The notes beneath the pieces are model-generated. The model was not told the DNA's origin. It worked only from the letters and a program-made list of their open reading frames with translations, and made no database searches. DNA of 6,983 nucleotides from Bacteroidota bacterium (GTDB taxonomy: Bacteria > Bacteroidota > Bacteroidia > Bacteroidales > Prolixibacteraceae): the NCBI GenBank assembly GCA_013203755.1, contig JABMPI010000114.1, positions 1 to 6,983 on the forward strand, written 5' to 3'. This document shows, piece by piece, positions 1 to 6,891 of the stretch (position 1 is the stretch's first letter; the number at the start of each line of letters is the position of its first letter). The translations under genes were made by a program, and so were the position numbers.

Positions 1-16
1 ATCTCATGGTTTATAT

Positions 17-79
17 TCCCCGCCCCTTGGGGCGAAATAAAATATAATCTATTGATATCCCACCCGCTTGTGGCGGGGA
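17..79. repeat. GC-rich nested inverted repeat (REP-like extragenic element)
   Basis: This is a GC-rich island in AT-rich DNA just beyond the stop codon of the leftward GNAT-like gene. The outer arms are TCCCCGCC (17-24) and GGCGGGGA (72-79), an exact 8-bp inverted repeat. Each half also contains its own hairpin: CGCCCC/GGGGCG at 21-26 and 29-34, and CCCGC/GCGGG at 63-67 and 73-77. An AT pair TTATATT/AATATAA (11-17 and 41-47) encloses the first hairpin. The halves can therefore fold separately or pair with each other. No T-tract follows either hairpin in the leftward direction, so it is not a textbook intrinsic terminator, though it could stabilise or end the upstream transcript. Calling it a dispersed repeat is inference, because only one copy is in view. 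Confidence 0.55.
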
Positions 80-92
80 GCTTCATTTGCAA

Positions 93-1217
93 TTACAAAT
101 CTTTCTGATAAATCCGGTAACGTTTGTAAACTTTGCCCCCCATTTTTTCCATTTCTGCACGGACTTGTGTGTTGTATTCCAATTCCAGATGCGAGTCGAT
201 TGTTGTTTTTCCTGCTGCTTTAGCCGATGCCAACATTTTTATTCCCATGGCCGCATCCAATCCGCGACCCCGATAATTCGGATCGATAGCCCCGAGCATT
301 AAATTCAATTGCTTTGATTTTTTGCCTGCCCGTAAAACCGGAATTATCCCAAATGGAATTAAATATCCTTTCGATTTTTGGATGCCCCGGCTCAAATCCG
401 ACATGGCAATTACAAACGAGATTAATTCATTGTTTTCATCTACTACAATCTTTACAAACTTTGGATTCACCAAAAAAAGGTAGCGATTGGCAAAATCATC
501 CATCTCTTTTTCGGTAAACGGGGTAAACCCATAAATGTCGGTGAATGTTTTGTTTAACAATGAAAATACCGGACGGATTAAGGGTCTTAATTTTTTGCGC
601 GATGTAAATTCAATAACTTTTAGATTTTGGTTATTTCGATTAAATCGTTCAGCTATTTTTTTATAAAATTCTGGTATTTCTGCAGGAATATCGATTTTAT
701 AAACCACTAAATCGTTCTTTTTGAAGAAGCCCTCCTTTTCGGCTAAATCAACCATGTAAGGGAAACTGCAGTTGGCTGCAATAGAAACTGGTTCGTCGAA
801 ACCTTCAGTTAGAAAACCCTGCGGATCTTTGTCTGAAAAGGCGAGTGGTCCTACCAACTTCATCATTCCTTTTTCTTTTGCCCAGTTTGCTACATATTCA
901 ATTAGGGCATGATAAACTTCCTGGTCGTTCCATGTTTCAATAAATGCAAATCTTCCGTGTTTTTCGTTGTGCTTTTTGTTGTAAGGATGACAAATCACAC
1001 CCATCACTCGTCCAACTACCTCGTTGTTCTTCCAGGCCAATGCAAGTATTGTATCGCTATGGTCGAATTGACTATTTTTTTTTGGATTGAAAAAATCCCA
1101 TTCATCCATGTAAATGGGAGGTACCCAGTTCGAATGATTCTTATGAATCTTAGCCGGAAGGTGAATAAAAGCTTTTAAATCGCGTTTCGTTTCAACACGT
1201 TTTATTACAACTTGCAT
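93..1217 (-). CDS. GNAT-fold acyltransferase-like protein, YghO-like family
   Basis: The 374-residue product resembles the YghO-like family of predicted acyl-CoA N-acyltransferases, which are large soluble proteins with two GNAT-like halves and no established substrate. In the N-terminal half, residues 66-73 (EVVGRVMG) form a typical GNAT beta-strand/turn. Residues 123-142 carry the pattern GPLAFSDKDPQGFLTEGFDEP, which I associate with this family. In the C-terminal half, L308-A323 (LGAIDPNYRGRGLDAA) matches the GNAT acetyl-CoA pyrophosphate-binding loop, with R316-G319 as the RxxGxG/A-like core. The C-terminus (MEKMGGKVYKRYRIYQ) is a normal GNAT ending. There is no signal peptide or membrane segment, so it should be cytoplasmic. 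The start is secure: a TGA codon lies immediately before the ATG in frame. The gene follows the flavoprotein gene by 114 bp on the same strand, with a weak hairpin between, so co-transcription is doubtful. The substrate cannot be predicted; the fold call is confident. Confidence 0.85.
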   Translation of the reverse strand: MQVVIKRVETKRDLKAFIHLPAKIHKNHSNWVPPIYMDEWDFFNPKKNSQFDHSDTILALAWKNNEVVGRVMGVICHPYNKKHNEKHGRFAFIETWNDQEVYHALIEYVANWAKEKGMMKLVGPLAFSDKDPQGFLTEGFDEPVSIAANCSFPYMVDLAEKEGFFKKNDLVVYKIDIPAEIPEFYKKIAERFNRNNQNLKVIEFTSRKKLRPLIRPVFSLLNKTFTDIYGFTPFTEKEMDDFANRYLFLVNPKFVKIVVDENNELISFVIAMSDLSRGIQKSKGYLIPFGIIPVLRAGKKSKQLNLMLGAIDPNYRGRGLDAAMGIKMLASAKAAGKTTIDSHLELEYNTQVRAEMEKMGGKVYKRYRIYQKDL

Positions 1218-1269
1218 TCAATTTTTATTATTAACAGCCGAATATATTACTTTTTTTTAAAAAGTTTTA

Positions 1270-1297
1270 AAGTCATGAATAATTTGATTTATGACTT
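1270..1297 (-). repeat. Intergenic hairpin, possible weak terminator after the flavoprotein gene
   Basis: AAGTCATGAAT (1270-1280) and ATTTATGACTT (1287-1297) form an 11-bp inverted repeat with one mismatch around a 6-nt loop. It lies 35 nt past the flavoprotein stop codon and about 50 nt before the GNAT-like gene. In the leftward transcript a short U-run (TTTTT) follows, but only after several A and C residues, so terminator activity would be weak. The neighbouring 1249-1265 (ACTTTTT, three T, AAAAAGT) is a second, purely AT palindrome. An attenuator or a protein-binding site are alternatives. I see no convincing TAnnTTTG promoter in this 114-bp gap. Confidence 0.3.
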
Positions 1298-1331
1298 ATT
1301 GAAAGTATTAGAAATAATCGTATTATTTCAG

Positions 1332-2996
1332 TTAATTTTTAAAATCTTCCAATGTTAAAACCTGTCCTTTTTGATGAAGAGAAGCTTTTAATTTGTCGTA
1401 ATCAACATCTTGTACAGCAATGTTTTCATCGATTGCAATGCATGCTGCGGTGGCTGCCGATTGTCCTAAAATCATAAAAACAGGTTCCATTCGAATCGAG
1501 CCAAACGCAATGTGACTACTTGAAACACAAACCGGAACCAATAAATTTTCGCAATCCTCTTTTTTAGGAATAAGCGAACCATACGAAATGGAGTAGGGTG
1601 CAGGTGGCGAAACTCCAATGTCACCTTCATTTTGAACAAATCCTTCGGGTGTAATATAACGTTGAATGTTATGCGAATCCATGGCATATGAACCCATTCC
1701 TACAGGTCTTGGAACTTTGCGTTTTAGTAGTACATCATTTTCGGTTGTAACATATTCGCCAATCATTCGGCGGGCTTCGCGCACATAAATTTGGTGAGGC
1801 CAGTTTTCGTTGTCGGTAAATTCATCTTTTGCCAATCCCCAGCTTGCCATTTTTGTACGAATATCTTCCGGTACTCGCAGATCGTTGGCAACAAACCAAA
1901 GTAGTCCCATTTGGTAATCGCGGTGTTCTGTAATAATCTCTTGTCTGCGTTCGTAGCTGGCTTGGGGATAATCGTAGTTCATCCCAATATTATCGCTACT
2001 AAATGGCCCATGATTATTCGTGTCAGTTTTTTTGTTGGGAATAGCATCAAATTTCTGAAACCAATCTTTGCGACCTGTTTCAAACATTCGAGCTAAAAGT
2101 TCGTATTGCGAAGCATCGTAGTTTTCTGGTTTGGGAAAAGGAATACGGTTTTCATCGTGGTTGGTCATACACATTCGAAAACAGTAGGCTTGAATTTTAT
2201 TGTCGCCCGCTCCATGTTCTCCCGGATGTTCTGCCGAAATTTTTGGTAACAGCCCACTGCTTGAATCACCGGGGATTTTGTAAGGCGAAATATTTTCCCA
2301 AAACCAATGCTGATGATGTAAAACTCCGGTTTGAATACCATTGTATTTTTCGTTGTACGTGTTGCTGCTTTCGCGGCCAACGTGGTAGTTTACGCCCGAA
2401 GTAGCCATTAAATCTCCTTCGTAAGTTGCATCTATAAATACTTTGCCTTTGAATGTTTTACCTGAAAGCGTTGTAAAGGCAGTAATTTTTCCATCTGTTT
2501 TTTCTACGCCATTATCGCGATTTAGCCACTCATCTCTATAAAGTTTGATGTTGTTGTCAGCAATAAAATCTTCAAAAACCTGCTCGGCAGCATGCGGTTC
2601 AAAAATCCACATGGTTCGCTGGTCGCCATCTATTGCCGGAGTACCTTGCCCTGTATTTCCGTATTCGCTTTTTAGTTCCCAATTCCATGCTTCTTTGTTA
2701 GTGTAATAATTGTAAATGCGTTGGTAGAATTCACGCGAAAGTCCACCAATTGCTTCTTTTTTACCAGTATCACTCCAACCCAATCCTCCAGCAGTTAATC
2801 CTCCCAAATGTTTGTCAGGAGAAACCAGAATTACAGATTTGCCAGACTGTACAACTTCCACCGCCGCAATTACGGCAGCCGAAGTTCCTCCGTAAATAAG
2901 TACATCGGCTTCAAAAGTGTTTTTAGCTTTTTGTGTTGGGGTGCATCCGATTAAAAAGATTATAAAAATAAAAAATAAGGAAAGTAACGTTTTCAT
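1332..2996 (-). CDS. FAD-dependent oxidoreductase family lipoprotein
   Basis: The 554-residue product belongs to the FAD-dependent oxidoreductase family (Pfam FAD_oxidored type), which is often mislabelled xanthan lyase in Bacteroidota. Its true substrate is unknown; carbohydrate or other small-molecule oxidation is a guess. Residues 1-17 are a lipoprotein signal peptide ending in the lipobox L15-I-G-C18, so the mature protein is probably lipid-anchored in the cell envelope. The FAD-binding Rossmann start is DVLIYGGTSAAVIAA (31-45), followed by HLGGLTAGGLGWSDTG (63-78). IDATYEGDLMA (188-198) and the C-terminal LLVPVCVSSSHIAFGSIRME (485-504), then GQSAATAA, are hallmark segments. The length is normal and the gene is intact. 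I chose ATG at 2996 over an in-frame TTG at 3005 because it gives a standard lipoprotein signal, and the TTG lies inside a perfect palindrome. The gene follows the CBM9-like gene by 47 bp on the same strand, suggesting an operon. Confidence 0.9.
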   Translation of the reverse strand: MKTLLSLFFIFIIFLIGCTPTQKAKNTFEADVLIYGGTSAAVIAAVEVVQSGKSVILVSPDKHLGGLTAGGLGWSDTGKKEAIGGLSREFYQRIYNYYTNKEAWNWELKSEYGNTGQGTPAIDGDQRTMWIFEPHAAEQVFEDFIADNNIKLYRDEWLNRDNGVEKTDGKITAFTTLSGKTFKGKVFIDATYEGDLMATSGVNYHVGRESSNTYNEKYNGIQTGVLHHQHWFWENISPYKIPGDSSSGLLPKISAEHPGEHGAGDNKIQAYCFRMCMTNHDENRIPFPKPENYDASQYELLARMFETGRKDWFQKFDAIPNKKTDTNNHGPFSSDNIGMNYDYPQASYERRQEIITEHRDYQMGLLWFVANDLRVPEDIRTKMASWGLAKDEFTDNENWPHQIYVREARRMIGEYVTTENDVLLKRKVPRPVGMGSYAMDSHNIQRYITPEGFVQNEGDIGVSPPAPYSISYGSLIPKKEDCENLLVPVCVSSSHIAFGSIRMEPVFMILGQSAATAACIAIDENIAVQDVDYDKLKASLHQKGQVLTLEDFKN

Positions 2997-3004
2997 AGAT
3001 TTCA

Positions 3005-3022
3005 ATATTTTACGTAAAATAT
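3005..3022. promoter_or_regulatory. 18-bp perfect palindrome, candidate operator before the flavoprotein gene
   Basis: ATATTTTACGTAAAATAT is a perfect palindrome centred on the CG at 3013-3014. It lies 8 bp upstream of the flavoprotein ATG, within the 47-bp gap after the CBM9-like gene. This position suits a dimeric repressor site, or a translational hairpin with a 7-bp AT stem and ACGU loop. The leftward strand contains TATATTTT, one base away from the Bacteroidota -7 element TAnnTTTG, overlapping the palindrome's edge. I see no matching -33 TTTG. No cognate regulator gene is in the window, so the operator role is inference. Confidence 0.4.
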
Positions 3023-3043
3023 AACTGACTTATTACGGTTGTT

Positions 3044-3691
3044 CTATTCAAACTGTACTTTCCCAAAATACTCAGGACAATGGTAATCCGGATTTTCAGT
3101 TCCAATTGGATTCCATGTAACAAAATGAGGTTCTGAAGTTTCGTCGCCACATTTATAAAAATTAGCAGTGGCTTTTAATCCACTAATGTCTTTGAGTACA
3201 TCAAACTCAAAAGTTTCCAAAGGAATACGAATCATCATTTCCCATTCAAAATTTCCACTTTTCTCGGTAAATGGTTGGTTTCCCAAAGAAGATTCTATTT
3301 CAATCTTTTCAGCCAATTCAGGAGTTATTGGAGTCCGGTTTCCTTGTCCTGACCCGTAACCAATATGAATGGTGCCAATACAATTAAATTCAAAATTGTA
3401 ATAATTTTTTTTATCTACGGAAATAAAAAATTCCACACAACTATCTTTGTAAACATCTCCGTTGGTTCGGGTCTCCTGTGCTAAAATATTCTTTTCATTT
3501 ACATAATACTTTAGCCAAATTTCGTTTTCAACATGCCCAATTCTAAATTTTAATCCGGGCCGGTAAGGAAAAGCTTCCCAGTTTATGGTATCTATTAAAT
3601 TGGCAACTGTTTGCGTTTCAAGTAGATGATCGGCCTCGGCAAGTGAAACGGGTTTGTTGAGTTTGATTTTTTTTATAAATAGTTCTTTCAT
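3044..3691 (-). CDS. Carbohydrate-binding family 9-like (CBM9/DOMON-like) protein
   Basis: The 215-residue product is a single beta-sandwich domain of the CBM9-like family common in Bacteroidota. Diagnostic segments are YRPGLKFRIGHVENEIWLKYYV (43-64), the conserved DSCVEFFIS strand (83-91) followed by YYNFEFNCIGTIHIGYG (97-113), W150 with EMMIRIP (151-157), and the C-terminal HFVTWNPI and PDYHCPEYFGKVQF (189-214). Characterised CBM9 modules bind sugars at chain ends as parts of secreted xylanases. Here the domain stands alone with no catalytic partner and no signal peptide. The ATG at 3691 is the first possible one, since an in-frame TAA lies only five codons upstream (3704-3706), so a missed signal sequence is excluded. 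The protein is therefore probably cytoplasmic, and its ligand is unknown. It is the first gene of the leftward group and shares a divergent promoter region with the SNF2 gene. Confidence 0.8.
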   Translation of the reverse strand: MKELFIKKIKLNKPVSLAEADHLLETQTVANLIDTINWEAFPYRPGLKFRIGHVENEIWLKYYVNEKNILAQETRTNGDVYKDSCVEFFISVDKKNYYNFEFNCIGTIHIGYGSGQGNRTPITPELAEKIEIESSLGNQPFTEKSGNFEWEMMIRIPLETFEFDVLKDISGLKATANFYKCGDETSEPHFVTWNPIGTENPDYHCPEYFGKVQFE

Positions 3692-3723
3692 TCTTAAGAA
3701 TTTTTAAGTTGATTAATCTTTTA

Positions 3724-3731
3724 CAAATATA
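3724..3731 (-). promoter_or_regulatory. Candidate -7 promoter element for the CBM9-like gene
   Basis: On the leftward strand this reads TATATTTG, an exact match to the Bacteroidota sigma-ABfr -7 consensus TAnnTTTG. It lies 32 bp upstream of the CBM9-like ATG, giving a short leader. I do not see a good -33 TTTG at the usual spacing, so support rests on the -7 match and the position. An imperfectly placed CGTTTC lies at 3744-3749. If real, this promoter would drive the CBM9-like gene and probably the flavoprotein gene. Confidence 0.4.
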
Positions 3732-3791
3732 ATATTCATCACGAGAAACGGAGGGATTTCTTATTTGCAGAGTTATTGTAAATTGTTAAAA

Positions 3792-3823
3792 TTTGTGGGC
3801 TGGTATATTAACTTTTATCTTTT
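3792..3823 (+). promoter_or_regulatory. Candidate distal promoter for the SNF2 gene
   Basis: A -33 element TTTG (3792-3795) is followed after 20 bp by TATCTTTT (3816-3823), one mismatch from the Bacteroidota -7 consensus TAnnTTTG. The spacing is within the usual range. It would produce a leader of roughly 100 nt. It overlaps no other feature in the divergent region. The match is to a short, AT-rich consensus, so chance occurrence is possible. Confidence 0.3.
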
Positions 3824-3850
3824 TGCAAGGCTACTCTGAGCTTTACTCCG

Positions 3851-3858
3851 TATCTTTG
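3851..3858 (+). promoter_or_regulatory. Candidate proximal -7 promoter element for the SNF2 gene
   Basis: TATCTTTG matches the Bacteroidota -7 consensus TAnnTTTG exactly. The nearest upstream TTTG (3822-3825) is 25 bp away, somewhat longer than usual, so the -33 part is weak. Transcription from here would give a leader of about 65 nt containing a small inverted repeat, GTTCTT (3861-3866) with AAGAAC (3890-3895). This and the distal candidate are alternatives; the sequence alone does not decide between them. Confidence 0.35.
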
Positions 3859-3930
3859 AAGTTCTTTTGGGATAACACTTTTGTTCAGTAAGAACATATT
3901 TTTAAGGGCACTATTAACATAGATAAATAT

Positions 3931-6873
3931 ATGGGCGAGTTGGAATTTATAATTGCTTTAACAGAACACCGTTTTCTTGGAACTATTTTTCAACCTCTTT
4001 TAATTCAAAAAAAAGAACGATTTTATTCTGTAACCCAGTTTGTTAAAACGCGTGATTTAGATAATTCCGACTATCATTTTAAACCCTTCGAAAGGGAATT
4101 GGTAAAGATTATAGAGAAATACAGCGATGAAGTTTTGATGAAAAAATTCACGCGGGCAAAAAGTGTTTCCGATTTTTATTCAACTCTTAAACCTCTTATT
4201 TTAGAAAAGCAGATTAAACCGTTTATAGAGCAATGCCTGAATCAGTCAGCTTCAATTTTAATGTTGAGTCCGGTTCGGCTTTTTAAAAAAGATGCAAAGT
4301 ATTCTAATTTGTACGAAGAGGATATATTAAAAGTAGCACCACTTTTTGGACGCCCTGAATTTTATTTCGAACGCACTGAAACGCATACTCAATATCAATT
4401 AAAAATATTTTTGAAAGATAAAGAGATAAACTTGCAGGGCAGAAATGTAAAACTTGTTACTGGTGACTCTTGCATGCTGCTGTATAAGAGTCAATTGGTA
4501 ATTTTTGAGAAGCTCAATTCTAAAAAATTAGTACCTTTTTTTGAAAAGGATTTTGTGGTTGTACCCAATACAATTGAAGAGAAATATTATGCGGGATTTA
4601 TTTTAAATACCGTTCGCGATTACGAAGTGAAAGCTCAAGGTTTTGTAGTTGAAAATACTAATGTTGAGAAAAAAGCGATCCTTTCGTTGGAGAAAAATTT
4701 GAAGCTGGATCCCTGTTTGGTGCTTCAATTTGAATATGGTAACGAACGGTTTCTTCCTAATTCAGAAAGAAAAATAGCCGTTACTCTCCAAAAGGAAAAT
4801 GGCACTTTTAAATTTAGTAAAACAGTGCGCGATGTTGAGTGGGAAAACAAGGTTATACTGCACATAAACGAAATTGGATTAACAGAGAAGAACGGTTATT
4901 TTGCAATTAATGGAATGCAGTTGTTGGAACAAAAAAATGCGCTCTACTTTTTTGTAAACTGGTTGAATGAAAACAGGCCACTTTTAGCGAAAAAAGAAAT
5001 TGCCATTGTGCAGGAAAAACTGAATAAAAAGTTTTATACTGGTAGTCAGAGTTTAGAAATTCAAACACAAACCAAAGGAGATTGGTTCGATGTTTATGCA
5101 GTGGTACATTTTGGTGAGTTTAGTATTCCGTTTATAAAATTGAAAAAATTTATTTTGAACGGGATTCGCGAATTTGAACTACCCAACGGTGAAATTGCGG
5201 TTTTGCCTGAAGAGTGGTTCGCTCAATATGGAGGAATGTTACCTTTCGGAAAACAAGAAGGTGATAGTTTGCAGTTCGAAAAATACCACTTTCCATTGTT
5301 ACAAAATATTATTCAAAAAAAGGACACCTCGATTTTCGAAAAATATGAAAAGCTGCTAAATTCCGATAAAAATGTGGTGACTTTACCCACAAATACTAAA
5401 GCCAAACTACGTAATTATCAGGAAGATGGTTTTAATTGGATGCACAGTTTGTATGAAAATAAATTTGGCGGTTGCCTTGCAGATGATATGGGGCTGGGAA
5501 AAACTCTGCAGGCCCTAACTCTTTTGCTGAAACTAAAACGATTGAAAAGGGATATTACGATTAGTGATCCACTTTCTGACTCCAATCAATTTGACCTTTT
5601 TGAAAAGGATTCAATTCCAAAGGAAGAAATTCAGCCAGCCAGTTTAATTGTATTACCCACATCTTTGGTGCATAACTGGGACAATGAAATTAAAAAATTT
5701 ACACCTGGTTTAAAAGCATATAAATACGTTGGAGCGCAGAGGAAAAAGGCCGTTGACATTGAGAAAATATCTCAGTTTTACGATGTTATTTTAACTACTT
5801 ACGGAACTGTGCGCAATGATAGTAAGTTACTGTCTCAAACAGAATTTTATTATTTGATTTTGGATGAAAGTCAATTTATAAAAAATTCAACATCGAAAAC
5901 CTACAAAGCGGTAATGAAGTTGCAAGCCAAACACAGGCTGGTAATTACCGGAACACCTATTGAAAATTCGCTTTCAGATTTGTGGTCGCAAATGAATTTT
6001 TTGAATCAGGGAATATTGGGGAATCTGGCATCTTTTAAAAGGTTGTTTATTACTCCCATTGAAAAATATGCTAACCAGGAGCAGCAGGAAAAATTGCAAT
6101 TGATGATTCGCCCGTTTATTTTGCGCCGGAAGAAAAATGATGTGGCAAAAGATTTACCTCCGTTAGTAGAACAAGTACAGTATTGTTCGATGGCTAAGGA
6201 GCAGGAAAAAATGTACGAAGAGGAAAAATCGGTTATCAGAAATGCAATATTGTCGAGTATAGAAAAAGAGGGAGTTGGAAAATCGTCGATTGCGGTTTTG
6301 CAGGGGCTTACAAAATTGCGGCAGTTGGCGAATCATCCATCGTTATTGGAAAAGGATGCTGAGGAAGGTTCGGGTAAGTTCGATGAAATATTTAGAATGT
6401 TGCAAAATCTTGTGGCAGAAAAACATAAAGTACTGATTTTTTCATCGTTTGTAACGCATTTAGAGTTGCTTAAAGATAGAATTGAACAGGAAGGTTGGAA
6501 ATATAGTATGTTAACGGGTAAAACCACAAAACGTGAATCGGTGATTAAGGAGTTTCAGGAAGAAGCAGAAAACCACATTTTTCTTATTTCGTTAAAAGCC
6601 GGTGGAGTGGGATTGAACCTTACCGAAGCCGACTATGTTTTTATTCTCGATCCGTGGTGGAATCCGGCGTCGGAGAATCAGGCAATTAATCGTGCGCACC
6701 GAATTGGACAAAATAAAAATGTTTTTGTGTACCGTTTTATTACCGAGAATTCTATTGAGGAGAAAATTCAAAAACTGAAGGAACGTAAAAGTTCTTTGGC
6801 CGATCAATTTATTAATTCTAATAATCCGTTAGAGAAAGTTACCCGGGAAGAAATTGTGGAGTTGTTTAGATAG
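3931..6873 (+). CDS. SNF2-family DEAD/DEAH-box ATPase (helicase-like)
   Basis: The 980-residue product is a complete Swi2/Snf2-type superfamily 2 ATPase, which uses ATP to translocate on double-stranded DNA and remodel bound proteins; bacterial RapA acts this way on RNA polymerase. The motor fills residues 490-960: NYQEDGFNWM (495-504), Walker A DDMGLGKT (518-525), motif Ia LIVLPTSLVHNW (572-583), motif II DESQ (645-648), motif III ITGTPIENS (672-680), RPFILRRKK (727-735), motif IV VLIFSSF (834-840), motif V SLKAGGVGLNLTEA (887-900) and motif VI NQAINRAHRIGQ (916-927). Residues 1-480 are a long N-terminal region I cannot assign. No cysteine/histidine cluster like the SWIM zinc finger of some bacterial SNF2 proteins is seen. 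An insertion at about 540-568 contains QFDLF (553-557), similar to the sliding-clamp-binding motif. ATG 3931 is the first in-frame ATG; an in-frame TAA lies 13 codons upstream. The product should be cytoplasmic, and its partner is unknown. Confidence 0.93.
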   Translation: MGELEFIIALTEHRFLGTIFQPLLIQKKERFYSVTQFVKTRDLDNSDYHFKPFERELVKIIEKYSDEVLMKKFTRAKSVSDFYSTLKPLILEKQIKPFIEQCLNQSASILMLSPVRLFKKDAKYSNLYEEDILKVAPLFGRPEFYFERTETHTQYQLKIFLKDKEINLQGRNVKLVTGDSCMLLYKSQLVIFEKLNSKKLVPFFEKDFVVVPNTIEEKYYAGFILNTVRDYEVKAQGFVVENTNVEKKAILSLEKNLKLDPCLVLQFEYGNERFLPNSERKIAVTLQKENGTFKFSKTVRDVEWENKVILHINEIGLTEKNGYFAINGMQLLEQKNALYFFVNWLNENRPLLAKKEIAIVQEKLNKKFYTGSQSLEIQTQTKGDWFDVYAVVHFGEFSIPFIKLKKFILNGIREFELPNGEIAVLPEEWFAQYGGMLPFGKQEGDSLQFEKYHFPLLQNIIQKKDTSIFEKYEKLLNSDKNVVTLPTNTKAKLRNYQEDGFNWMHSLYENKFGGCLADDMGLGKTLQALTLLLKLKRLKRDITISDPLSDSNQFDLFEKDSIPKEEIQPASLIVLPTSLVHNWDNEIKKFTPGLKAYKYVGAQRKKAVDIEKISQFYDVILTTYGTVRNDSKLLSQTEFYYLILDESQFIKNSTSKTYKAVMKLQAKHRLVITGTPIENSLSDLWSQMNFLNQGILGNLASFKRLFITPIEKYANQEQQEKLQLMIRPFILRRKKNDVAKDLPPLVEQVQYCSMAKEQEKMYEEEKSVIRNAILSSIEKEGVGKSSIAVLQGLTKLRQLANHPSLLEKDAEEGSGKFDEIFRMLQNLVAEKHKVLIFSSFVTHLELLKDRIEQEGWKYSMLTGKTTKRESVIKEFQEEAENHIFLISLKAGGVGLNLTEADYVFILDPWWNPASENQAINRAHRIGQNKNVFVYRFITENSIEEKIQKLKERKSSLADQFINSNNPLEKVTREEIVELFR

Positions 6874-6891
6874 TCTTTGATGAGAAAACGC

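Noticed and set aside
1..80. CRISPR-like repeats suggested by the two similar GC-rich hairpins
   Set aside because: There are only two units, they differ in sequence, and there is no regular spacer or cas gene.
909..1178. Open frames opposite or overlapping the four genes, for example 909-1178 plus and 2165-2380 minus
   Set aside because: They lie inside well-supported genes in other frames, lack recognisable domains, and have low-complexity compositions typical of shadow frames.
2997..3005. TTG at 3005 as the start of the flavoprotein gene, adding three residues
   Set aside because: The ATG at 2996 gives a normal lipoprotein signal peptide, and the TTG lies inside the 18-bp palindrome.
3690..3701. 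12-bp palindrome ATTCTTAAGAAT overlapping the CBM9-like start codon
   Set aside because: It is short, made almost wholly of A and T in AT-rich DNA, and probably a chance occurrence.
3931..6873. SNF2 protein as part of a defence system such as DISARM or a phage-restriction island
   Set aside because: No methyltransferase, nuclease, phospholipase D, or DUF1998 partner is in the window; the neighbours are metabolic-type genes on the opposite strand.
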